64,000 bases of DNA. Origin: Methanocorpusculum parvum (GTDB lineage Archaea; Halobacteriota; Methanomicrobia; Methanomicrobiales; Methanocorpusculaceae). A program made the translations under genes and the position numbers. Below are positions 34,069 to 41,830 of the stretch, piece by piece (positions within the stretch are counted from its first letter, which is position 1; each line of letters opens with the position of its first letter). The stretch lies in assembly GCA_002287215.1 (NCBI GenBank), contig LMVO01000001.1:124001-188000 (forward strand). Direction: 5' to 3'. Under the pieces are notes generated by a model that ran no database searches, was not told where the DNA came from, and worked only from the letters and a program-made list of their open reading frames with translations.

Positions 34069-35093
34069 CCAGCGTCCCGAAGACTTCAGATACAAATGAT
34101 CTTGGCCGAATCAAACACCAGCTTTTGGCTGTCGGTTCAGCAAAAGTGACCGGCATCCCGCTTCCGGCTTCACTCTCATCCACCGCCGGCCCTAGCGCCG
34201 GAAAAGGCGGATCGGTTTTTTTCTCCGACGGTGTTTCCAGAATACGGTTGATGCTGGATGAGAAGAGCACTGTTCATATCGAAAACTATGGGGACTCTGC
34301 GGTCCTTACGTTCGAAGGACCGAACGGTCCGGTTTTTGTTGACGGGTTTGTGGAAAAAACCGGCTGTCACTGCCCAAAGCAGGCGTATATCACGATAAAT
34401 GAAGGCTGCATCTTTTCATGCAGATACTGCAGTGTTCCAAACCAGGAAAAACACATAAAAACGCCGGATGAAATCGTTTCTCTTATCAAGGATGCCTGTT
34501 CCCGGGATACGATAGAATGCATCTCTCTTACGAGCGGCGTTGTCGGGACGGTGAGAGAGGAGGATGCACGCCTCTTTACGATTCTCGAAAAGATCCGCGT
34601 TTTTGATCTGCCGATCGGCGTTTCGGTGTATCCGACTCCCGGGCTTTCCAAAAGACTCTTCGAGCTTGGGGTTTCTGAGGTGAAGTTCAATCTTGAGACC
34701 GCGACTGAGAAATTATTTGCCGAGATGTGTCCCGGCCTTGACTGGGAGGAGGTATGGGCCGCCCTCAAGGAAGCCGTTGGCGTGTTTGGAAAAAACTGCG
34801 TGTATACCAACATCATTCTGGGTCTTGGTGAGTCAAAAGACGAGATGAAACAGTGCATCAGGCAGTGTCTCGAAAACGGGATCATTCCGATCATCCGGCC
34901 CCTGACCCCGTCGCCCGATCTTTCGGATTTTACCCGGCCTTCTGCCGGGACGACCCTCGAGATCGCCGAATATCTCAGGGAACAACTTCCGCGTTTCGGT
35001 CTCGACCCGACAGAAGCCAAAACCATGTGCGCAAAATGTATGGGCTGCGATCTCACTCCGATGGCCGATCTGCCTGCAGGAGTGAGAACATGA
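34065..35093 (+). CDS. Radical SAM protein of unknown function in the coenzyme B cluster
   Basis: 342 residues. The N-terminal 95 residues form a small domain like the 77-residue protein encoded divergently. The radical SAM core follows, with GCIFSCRYCS holding the [4Fe-4S] ligands Cys115, Cys119 and Cys122. SLTSGVVGT near 175 and NLETATEKLF near 225 are typical radical SAM strands. The C-terminus has a second cysteine group, MCAKCMGCDL (near 320), perhaps for an auxiliary cluster. Overlaps both neighbours by 4 bp. Its place beside aks genes makes sulfur insertion a possible role; not shown. Confidence 0.8.
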   Translation: MTSVPKTSDTNDLGRIKHQLLAVGSAKVTGIPLPASLSSTAGPSAGKGGSVFFSDGVSRIRLMLDEKSTVHIENYGDSAVLTFEGPNGPVFVDGFVEKTGCHCPKQAYITINEGCIFSCRYCSVPNQEKHIKTPDEIVSLIKDACSRDTIECISLTSGVVGTVREEDARLFTILEKIRVFDLPIGVSVYPTPGLSKRLFELGVSEVKFNLETATEKLFAEMCPGLDWEEVWAALKEAVGVFGKNCVYTNIILGLGESKDEMKQCIRQCLENGIIPIIRPLTPSPDLSDFTRPSAGTTLEIAEYLREQLPRFGLDPTEAKTMCAKCMGCDLTPMADLPAGVRT

Positions 35094-36217
35094 AGGCGGA
35101 AGATGCTTTTGCCTCCGCTGTTTTACACGGATCCGATGTATGCTTCGCGGTCCCGGGTTATCCGGTCACGGATCTTGCGGAAAAATGCGGGGCGGAATAC
35201 ACGCTCAACGAAAAGATCGCTCTTGAGTATGCTCTCGGGATGTCTCTTTCCGGGAAAAGAGCAGTGGTCATCGTCAAAAATGCCGGCATGAACACCCTTT
35301 CCGATCCGCTGGTCTCAGCGACCTATCAGGGGCTTAAGGCGGGTGTCGTGATCATCGCAGGCGACGATACCGAGGTTCGCGGATCCCAGACCAGGCAGGA
35401 TTCACGAAAGTACGGGGATGTTGCCTCGGTCCCGGTCCTTGAACCAACTTCTGACGATCTTTGTTCTTCGGTCGAAGCAGCGATGCAGAGCTCGGAAACC
35501 TACTCGCGGGTCGCGATCATCCGGGTCACTCCGGCGGTTTTGGATGCCGAAATTTCGGATGTTTCCCTTCTTGAACGAAGAGACGGATCCGGGATAGTAT
35601 TCGCGGATGATCTGACGATGAAAGGGCGCTGTGAATACGCAGAAACCATCACCGCTGTTATGAAGCAGAAGCTGATTCGGGAAAATATCGTTCCCGAGAC
35701 GTTCGCTTCCCGGGGTCATTACCGGACGCTCTGCAGGAATTGTCCGTACAAGCCGCTGTTTTCCATTCTGAAAAACACGCTTTCGAAGAATAATACTGTT
35801 GCGATCTGCGATACCGGCTGTTCGCTTCTTTCGAAGAACCCGCCGTTTTGTTTTTCTCATGCAAACTACGGGCTTGGATCTTCGCCGGCGGTTGCTGCAA
35901 AGAGCACGAAGATCGCCCTCATGGGTGATTATGCGGTTTTGCACTCCGGTCTGAATGCTCTCATCGATATGTACGAAAAGCACGGCTCTCTGTTCTGCAT
36001 TATTTTGAAAAACAGAAAACTGGGCATGACCGGCGGTCAGGACTGCCCGGATATTCTGCCCTATCTGGCCCGGTTTACTCCCACGGTCGTTTCGGCTGAT
36101 GATCCCCGTCTTGAAGAGCTGGTTGAAAAAGGAGTTACTGAAAACACCGGCCTTGGAATTCTGGTCGTTGAAGGGGAATGCCCCTCTGGAGAAAATCATG
36201 AAACCATTGAATGTTGA
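35090..36217 (+). CDS. IorA-like thiamine-PP enzyme without ferredoxin domain; candidate 2-oxosuberate decarboxylase
   Basis: 375 residues. The N-terminal Pyr domain has the IorA motif NEKIALEYALG (Asn40-Glu41, Glu46). The C-terminal PP domain has MGDYAVLHSG with the thiamine-PP/metal motif from Gly279-Asp280 to Asn308, then LGMTGGQDCP as in IorA. IorA proteins are about 600 residues and end in two [4Fe-4S] clusters; this chain stops before them, and no iorB is present. That fits a non-oxidative decarboxylase. It sits directly before aksA, overlapping it by 20 bp. Coenzyme B synthesis needs decarboxylation of 2-oxosuberate to 7-oxoheptanoate. The substrate is inferred. Confidence 0.75.
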   Translation: MKAEDAFASAVLHGSDVCFAVPGYPVTDLAEKCGAEYTLNEKIALEYALGMSLSGKRAVVIVKNAGMNTLSDPLVSATYQGLKAGVVIIAGDDTEVRGSQTRQDSRKYGDVASVPVLEPTSDDLCSSVEAAMQSSETYSRVAIIRVTPAVLDAEISDVSLLERRDGSGIVFADDLTMKGRCEYAETITAVMKQKLIRENIVPETFASRGHYRTLCRNCPYKPLFSILKNTLSKNNTVAICDTGCSLLSKNPPFCFSHANYGLGSSPAVAAKSTKIALMGDYAVLHSGLNALIDMYEKHGSLFCIILKNRKLGMTGGQDCPDILPYLARFTPTVVSADDPRLEELVEKGVTENTGLGILVVEGECPSGENHETIEC

Positions 36218-37364
36218 AATATGCGATGTAACGCTCAGGGATGGTGAACAGACGCCTGGGGTGTCTTTCACCTGTGAAGAAAAACAGGATATCGCCCAGC
36301 GCCTTTCAGATATCGGGATCGATATCATCGAAGCAGGATTTCCAAGCGTATCCGAGTACGAAAAGCGCAGCGTGCGGTCCATCGTCGAGATGGACCTGCC
36401 GTCGGAGATATGCTGTTTATCCCGCTGTGTTCAAAGCGACATCGACGCGGCGATAGACTGCGGTGTCGATCTTGTCAGTCTGTTTTTCGCGACATCGGAT
36501 CTGCATCTCCGTATAAAATACAAAAAGACCCGGGAAGAGATGCTCGATCTTGCTCTTGGCATGCTCGATTATGCTCTCGATCACGGGATAAAGGTCAGAT
36601 TCTCCGCCGAGGACGCGTCGAGAACGGACACGGCATTTCTGAAAGAGATGTATGCGAAAGGAGCTGAACGGGGAGCTTCCTACAGCAGTTATGCCGATAC
36701 GGTCGGGTGTATGACACCGATTTCGATGTATGAGACCGTGCTTGAACTAAACGAGGGATTGAAAAATCCTCTGTGTGTTCACTGTCATAATGACATGGGT
36801 TTTGCGAGTGCCAACACGTTTTCCGCAGCCCAGGCAGGAGCATTCCAGCTTCACACGACCGTAAACGGTATCGGCGAACGGTGCGGAAACGCTTCCCTTG
36901 AAGAGGTTCTCGTCGCACTCAGAATGCAGGGGGGCGTCGACCGGTATGATCTGTCTGCTCTTCAGACTCTTTCCCGGACTGTTGAAACCTATTCCGGTAT
37001 CAAAATTGCAAAGACAAAACCGGTTGTGGGCGAGCATGCCTTCTGTCATGAGAGCGGGATCCACATCGCCGCGTTGATTCAGGACAGAAATACCTACGAG
37101 TATTATCCGCCCGAGATGGTCGGGGCCGAGCAGAAGTTTATTCTCGGCAAACATACCGGACGAAAAGGACTCGAGTATATTCTGACGACCCTTGGATACA
37201 GCCCGGTCCCAGGCGAGGTTGATGTAATTCTGGAACGGATCAAATCGATCAGCGAGACAAAGCAGAGTATCACTCAGGATGTTCTTCTCTCGGTAATTTC
37301 CGAGGCCAGACAGGAAACTGAATTGAAAAAGACATCGGGTTTTGATAAAGCCAGGACGGGATGA
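36198..37364 (+). CDS. aksA: AksA, (homo)n-citrate synthase for coenzyme B
   Basis: Condenses acetyl-CoA with 2-oxoglutarate and its longer homologues, starting each chain-extension round towards 2-oxosuberate. 388 residues. RDGEQTPGVSF near 13, SLFFATSDLHLRIKYKK near 96, CVHCHNDMG near 195 (metal ligands) and GIGERCGNA near 225 place it in the LeuA/AksA/NifV family. Association with homoaconitase-type and dehydrogenase genes favours AksA over LeuA. ATG at 36198 lies inside the upstream gene; the stop overlaps aksD. Confidence 0.88.
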   Translation: MKPLNVEICDVTLRDGEQTPGVSFTCEEKQDIAQRLSDIGIDIIEAGFPSVSEYEKRSVRSIVEMDLPSEICCLSRCVQSDIDAAIDCGVDLVSLFFATSDLHLRIKYKKTREEMLDLALGMLDYALDHGIKVRFSAEDASRTDTAFLKEMYAKGAERGASYSSYADTVGCMTPISMYETVLELNEGLKNPLCVHCHNDMGFASANTFSAAQAGAFQLHTTVNGIGERCGNASLEEVLVALRMQGGVDRYDLSALQTLSRTVETYSGIKIAKTKPVVGEHAFCHESGIHIAALIQDRNTYEYYPPEMVGAEQKFILGKHTGRKGLEYILTTLGYSPVPGEVDVILERIKSISETKQSITQDVLLSVISEARQETELKKTSGFDKARTG

Positions 37365-38614
37365 ATATGGCAGGAACACTTTCCGAACGTATCCTCGGGT
37401 CTGCCGAAGGAACGTATGTCGACCGGATGGTCGATCGGGCTTTTGCCCACGACGGGACCGGTGCTCAGGCATTGGTCGCTTTCGAAAATTTCCGGATACC
37501 AGGCAAGTCTGTTGTCAATCCTGAAAAATTATCTATAATATATGATCACATCTCGCCGGCGAACAACTCGGTCACGGCCGATCTTCAGGGGGATCTTCGG
37601 AAGTTCTCACGAGAGAATCGGATGCATTTTCACGAGGTCGGCTGCGGGATCTGTCATCAGATAATGAGCGAAGGAGTCTGTCTTCCGGGCGAGATCGTTG
37701 TCGGGGCGGATTCGCATTCATGCACGCTTGGGGCACTCGGCGCATTTTCAACCGGTGTCGGAGCAACCGATATGGCGGGCATTTGGGCAACCGGCGGGAC
37801 CTGGTTTAGAGTTCCCGAGTCGATAGGTATTGTGCTCTCCGGCAAGCTTTCCGGTCATGCCGAACCCAAGGACGTCGCTCTATCTTATGTAAAGGCGCTT
37901 GGCATGGACGGCGGGACCTACAAAGCTCTGGAGTTTATCGGCGACGGGGCTGCCGGCATGCCGGTCGAAGGAAGGCTGACGTTATCTAACATGGCGGTCG
38001 AGACCGGTGCGAAGACCGGATTATTCTACGCGGATCCTCTGACCCGTGAACATCTGATAACCTACGGGGCGGATGAGAAAAGAATTTCTCTGCAGAAACC
38101 CGAAGACTGCAGTTATGAATCCGAGATCTGCCTCGATCTCGATAATATTGAACCGCTTCTCGCCGTCCCTCACCGGGTCGATAATGCCGAACCGGTTACG
38201 CGGTATTCGGGGACTTCGATCGATCAGGTGTTTGTCGGCACGTGTACGAACGGCCGTTTTGAGGATCTCAAACGGTTCGCTGACATTGTCAAAGGCAACA
38301 AAGTCGCTGTACGAACGATCGTGACTCCTGCTTCGAAGGATGCGTATGCAAAAGCTCTCTCGACAGGTGTTTTGTCCGACATCCTTGAAGCGGGCTGCGT
38401 TATCTGTCCGCCGGGATGCGGACCGTGTCTCGGGGCACATATGGGTGTCCTTGGTGAAGGTGAGGTTGGTCTTTCCACAGCGAACCGGAATTTCAGGAAC
38501 CGGATGGGTGTCGGAGCCGAATATTATCTCTGTTCTCCTTCGACTGCCGCAGTCAGCGCCCTTTACGGGGAGATCAGATCGCCTGATGAGTGGGATGGAG
38601 GGATGACCCGATGA
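37361..38614 (+). CDS. aksD: AksD, homoaconitase large subunit
   Basis: Large subunit of the hydro-lyase that isomerises (homo)n-citrate to (homo)n-isocitrate. 417 residues, typical of two-subunit archaeal enzymes. GADSHSCTLGALGAFSTGVG near 118, the cluster ligands in VGTCTNGR near 290 and CVICPPGCGPCLG near 345, and the C-terminal NRNFRNRMG are diagnostic. Overlaps aksA and aksE as ATGA junctions. Confidence 0.9.
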   Translation: MNMAGTLSERILGSAEGTYVDRMVDRAFAHDGTGAQALVAFENFRIPGKSVVNPEKLSIIYDHISPANNSVTADLQGDLRKFSRENRMHFHEVGCGICHQIMSEGVCLPGEIVVGADSHSCTLGALGAFSTGVGATDMAGIWATGGTWFRVPESIGIVLSGKLSGHAEPKDVALSYVKALGMDGGTYKALEFIGDGAAGMPVEGRLTLSNMAVETGAKTGLFYADPLTREHLITYGADEKRISLQKPEDCSYESEICLDLDNIEPLLAVPHRVDNAEPVTRYSGTSIDQVFVGTCTNGRFEDLKRFADIVKGNKVAVRTIVTPASKDAYAKALSTGVLSDILEAGCVICPPGCGPCLGAHMGVLGEGEVGLSTANRNFRNRMGVGAEYYLCSPSTAAVSALYGEIRSPDEWDGGMTR

Positions 38615-39087
38615 TCATTTCCGGCCATGCCGTTGTGATCGGCGATGATGTTGATACCGACATGATCATCGCCGGCCGTTATCTTCGGACGACGGATCGT
38701 TCGATCTGGGTGGAGCATGCCTTTGAGGATTACGATAAACGTCTTGCCGGAAGACTGAACGGCTCGGTTCTGGTTGCCGGAAAAAATATCGGCTGCGGTT
38801 CATCCCGCGAACAGGCGGCAGCAGCTCTCAAAGAAGCAGGGGTACGTGCCGTCGTGGCTCCGTCGTTTGCGAGAATCTTTTTCCGAAACTGTGTGAATCT
38901 CGGACTGTATGTTTTCGAAGCGGATGTTGTATGTGAGAATGGCGATCTCATCTCTTTTGACACCGATGAATCGTATGTCAAAACATCGGATGCCGTTTAT
39001 CAGGCAAAACCTCTCTCCAGCCGGATGAAGGAGATCCTGTATGCCGGCGGTCTGAATGCCTATCTTTCCGGGTCTGGTGAACCATGA
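38611..39087 (+). CDS. aksE: AksE, homoaconitase small subunit
   Basis: Small subunit of the homoaconitase, 158 residues. GDDVDTDMIIAGRYLRTTD near residue 10 contains the loop YLRTT. In the Methanocaldococcus enzymes this loop with Arg marks homoaconitase, whereas isopropylmalate isomerase has a Val-Tyr version. GKNIGCGSSREQA near 62 is the conserved substrate-binding region. The loop is the best evidence that this cluster makes coenzyme B precursors rather than leucine. ATG overlaps the aksD stop. Confidence 0.92.
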   Translation: MIISGHAVVIGDDVDTDMIIAGRYLRTTDRSIWVEHAFEDYDKRLAGRLNGSVLVAGKNIGCGSSREQAAAALKEAGVRAVVAPSFARIFFRNCVNLGLYVFEADVVCENGDLISFDTDESYVKTSDAVYQAKPLSSRMKEILYAGGLNAYLSGSGEP

Positions 39088-40082
39088 GCCATCGTATCGC
39101 TGTAGTGGAAGGGGATGGTATCGGGCCCGAGGTTATCCCCGAGGCACGAAAGATCCTTGAGCATTTTCTCACCGATGCGGATTTTTTTGAGGTCGAACTC
39201 GGTCTTGCCAAATGGGAGAAGACGGGGTCTGCCTGTTCCCCGGATGACATTCGTGAGCTGAAGGGAGCCGACGCGATTATATTTGGGGCTGTGACGACAC
39301 CTCCGGATCCGGATTACCGGAGCGTTCTTCTGCAGATCAGGCATGAACTCGATCTGTATGCGAATCTTCGGCCGATCCGATCCCTGCAGTCATCCGGCGA
39401 CGGATCCTCCGTCGATATGATGATCGTGCGGGAGAATACCGAGGGACTTTATTCGGGGATCGAGGAGATCGGGACCGAGAGGTCGACGACCCTTCGCGTG
39501 GTGACGAAGGCCGGATCCAGGCGGATCGCCGAGAAAGCCTGCTCTCTTGTTCTGGAACGAGATCGGAATCATCCGCTCGTTATCGGTTACAAAGGCAATG
39601 TTCTGAAATCCGATCTGCTTTTCAGAGACACGTGTCAGGAGACCGCAGAGGCATATGGAATAAAAACACAAGCTGTGTTTATCGATGCTTTGTGTCTGGA
39701 TGTTTTACAGCATCCAAATAAGTATGATGTGATCGTTACGACAAACATGTTCGGCGATATCTTAAGCGATGTCTGCGGGTATCTCACCGGGGGTCTTGGG
39801 ATGCTTCCAAGCGCGAACATAGGGGAAAAATATGCATTTTTCGAGCCGGTCCACGGAAGCGCTCCAGACATTGCCGGCAAGGGTATCGCAAATCCCGTTG
39901 CTGCGATCCGGAGTGCAGCGATGATGCTTGAGTATTTCGGGATGAAGGATGAGGCCTGTCTCGTCGAAGAATCAATATCCAGTCTGATCAGCCGCGGCAT
40001 ATCTACACCTGATCTTGGAGGCATGGCCTCAACGTCAGAGTTTGGCAGCCGTTTGGTTGACGCTGTCAGTAAAAAAGAATAG
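39084..40082 (+). CDS. aksF: AksF, (homo)n-isocitrate dehydrogenase
   Basis: NAD-dependent oxidative decarboxylation of (homo)n-isocitrate, completing each elongation round. 332 residues. VVEGDGIGPEVIPEA at the start, HELDLYANLRPIRSL near 92, VRENTEGLYSG near 113, NMFGDILSDVCGYLTGGLGM (near 215) and EPVHGSAPDIAGKG near 252 are the isocitrate/isopropylmalate dehydrogenase motifs. Starts inside the aksE stop (ATGA) and ends the operon, convergent with the second Mmp11-like gene. Confidence 0.9.
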   Translation: MSHRIAVVEGDGIGPEVIPEARKILEHFLTDADFFEVELGLAKWEKTGSACSPDDIRELKGADAIIFGAVTTPPDPDYRSVLLQIRHELDLYANLRPIRSLQSSGDGSSVDMMIVRENTEGLYSGIEEIGTERSTTLRVVTKAGSRRIAEKACSLVLERDRNHPLVIGYKGNVLKSDLLFRDTCQETAEAYGIKTQAVFIDALCLDVLQHPNKYDVIVTTNMFGDILSDVCGYLTGGLGMLPSANIGEKYAFFEPVHGSAPDIAGKGIANPVAAIRSAAMMLEYFGMKDEACLVEESISSLISRGISTPDLGGMASTSEFGSRLVDAVSKKE

Positions 40083-40113
40083 AGAGGAATAGAGAGGGTA
40101 CTGGTAGTTTGTA

Positions 40114-41070
40114 TCAGGCTTTCTCTCCGTACAAGCCGGCAGCTTCCACTCCGCCGTCTGCCCAGAGCAGTGCTCCAAGAGCCCCTATCCTTCCTTTTCC
40201 GTTTGCACTGTCGATAAAGGTGATGCCGAGTTTTTCCGCCTCGTTCACGGCCTCTTCACGTGTCAGGAGTTCGGTCTTGACCCGCTTTGCATATGCCGAG
40301 TCCGGAAGACGAATGCCGGCAAAGTAGCAGATCCCGGTCGTTTTGCTCATCGTTCTTTCTTCGACGAATGCTTTGACAAAGGCGATAAGTTCATCCTTCT
40401 TCTCAGGCTTTACCGCAAACGTGATCACTGAACCGGTACAGTTGGTGGTCTTTTCCGGAGCTTTCGGGTTGAGCTGGATGATCCGCATGCCAAGGAAGGT
40501 GGTCCCTTCAATAGAACAGGCTTCGCCGCACTTCAAAGCAAGGACCCAGGTTGCTCCTCCCTCTTTCGTATCAGTATCATCTATGCCGAAGGTGATCTTT
40601 TCATACTTCGGGAGAATGATCGTGCTTCTGCAGATACGTGCACCGCCGACTTTCAGATCTTCTTCACTGGCATATTCCGTTCTGAGGACGCCAGGCGCCT
40701 GGGATAAGCATGCAGCGACCCCAACACCGGCCCCGGCCGCTCCTGCCCAGGAGGTTCGTACTTCAGTTCCCTCTACAACTACGGCTTCAAGTGCCTGGCC
40801 GCCGAGTTCCGTATCGGAGGGCCCAAAGCTGACGGGATAGGAACCGATTTTTGCGATCATCGTCATTGAGGTCCCTTCGGTTTTTGCTGAAATCAGGGCG
40901 CCTTTTGCTCTTCTTCGGTTCATGTGGTCCCATTCGATCGGGCCTCTTGCATGACATTGTTCATGGATCTCGACAATGCCGTTTTTCTCATCGGTCATCA
41001 CAAGGAGCCGGTGACAGAACATCGGTCCAAACTTTTCTTTGATCTGATCTGGGGTTAATGTGAGAGTCAT
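40114..41070 (-). CDS. Second methanogenesis marker 11-like DDT-motif protein
   Basis: 318 residues, related to the protein at 33181 along most of its length. GAAGAGVGVAACLSQAPGVL near 115 and GIDDTDTKEGGATWVLALKC near 165 correspond to the same motifs there. The C-terminal part (YFAGIRLPDSAYAKRVKTEL, GKGRIGALGALLWADGG) also aligns. It has no N-terminal overlap with other genes and starts from its own AT-rich promoter. Which of the two is the true marker 11 orthologue cannot be decided by eye. Confidence 0.72.
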   Translation of the reverse strand: MTLTLTPDQIKEKFGPMFCHRLLVMTDEKNGIVEIHEQCHARGPIEWDHMNRRRAKGALISAKTEGTSMTMIAKIGSYPVSFGPSDTELGGQALEAVVVEGTEVRTSWAGAAGAGVGVAACLSQAPGVLRTEYASEEDLKVGGARICRSTIILPKYEKITFGIDDTDTKEGGATWVLALKCGEACSIEGTTFLGMRIIQLNPKAPEKTTNCTGSVITFAVKPEKKDELIAFVKAFVEERTMSKTTGICYFAGIRLPDSAYAKRVKTELLTREEAVNEAEKLGITFIDSANGKGRIGALGALLWADGGVEAAGLYGEKA

Positions 41071-41526
41071 ATTTTTGATACCGGAAATTTCGTTAACAGA
41101 AAGATCGGTCGTGGGAGTATAAGAGATGTTCGATGCGACAGTTTTTTTAACAACCCACCGTTATTCTCATGATTCAAGTAAACAAACATGATTGATATCC
41201 TGTCAGCTTTAATCAGATTCCAAACATCCGGGCCTTTTGGAAAAACGCGCACAAATTGGGTTTTCATTCAAAATACGCTTAAATTTTGGATTGATTGCTT
41301 AACCCTCTTTAATTTGAAGGGATATCCGCGGGAGTTATTTCGATCAATACTCGTGGGTTATTTCATCCATACTATGTTAACAATATATTATTAGTAAATC
41401 ATAGTATTTTATTGTTGGAAATCTAAGCTCAAATTGAGCTTCTTTCTATTGAGAACCTTTATCCATCATCTTACTCAACCATATCAGTAATCGATTTCGA
41501 TCGATATAGGCTGGTGCATATAAGCA
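41071..41526. promoter_or_regulatory. AT-rich intergenic region with promoters for the Mmp11-like gene and the fwd/hdr block
   Basis: The 456-bp gap holds no supportable gene. On the minus strand GTTAACGAAATTTCC (within 41083-41099) resembles the TGTTAACGA stretch upstream of the other Mmp11-like gene. AAGCTCAA-A-TTGAGCTT (41426-41442) is a perfect 8-bp inverted repeat. Closer to the fwd block, ATCGATTTCGATCGATATAGG (about 41492-41512) is palindrome-rich and a CATATAAGC box follows directly before the ATG. Confidence 0.5.
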
Positions 41527-41808
41527 ATGGCATTTGCAATGCATATTAACATGGAGCGATGTACCGGTTGTAACAATTGTGTGGTCGCATGTCCCGTGAA
41601 CGCACTCGAGCTCAACACAGTAGATCCGGCAACGACCGACAAGATCTACCTCGTCGTTGACGGCAAGGCTAAAATCCTTGACGTGAAACACGAGCTCTGT
41701 GCGGGCTGCGGTGTGTGTGTAGAAGCATGTCCGTACAACGTTATTCGACTGGTAGGACCGCAGGAAGGAGCGCCTGCAGCGAAAGCTGTAGTTGGAGCTC
41801 ACCACTAA
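41527..41808 (+). CDS. fwdG: FwdG-like two-cluster ferredoxin subunit
   Basis: 93 residues. Two [4Fe-4S] motifs: CTGCNNCVVACP near residue 12 and CAGCGVCVEACP near 58, separated by a loop. First gene of the fwd/hdr block, so it most likely feeds electrons into formylmethanofuran dehydrogenase. It could also be a free ferredoxin linking Hdr and Fwd. The next gene follows after 22 bp. Confidence 0.82.
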   Translation: MAFAMHINMERCTGCNNCVVACPVNALELNTVDPATTDKIYLVVDGKAKILDVKHELCAGCGVCVEACPYNVIRLVGPQEGAPAAKAVVGAHH

Positions 41809-41830
41809 AAAAATTGGAGAGGATTAATAC

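Noticed and set aside
36198..40082. Leucine biosynthesis (leuACDB) reading of the aks genes
   Set aside because: The small subunit has the YLRTT homoaconitase loop rather than the isopropylmalate isomerase version, and the operon is headed by methanogen-specific genes.
41188..41394. 68-residue plus-strand ORF in the AT-rich gap before the fwd block
   Set aside because: No ribosome-binding site, no recognisable domain, AT-driven composition in a promoter region.
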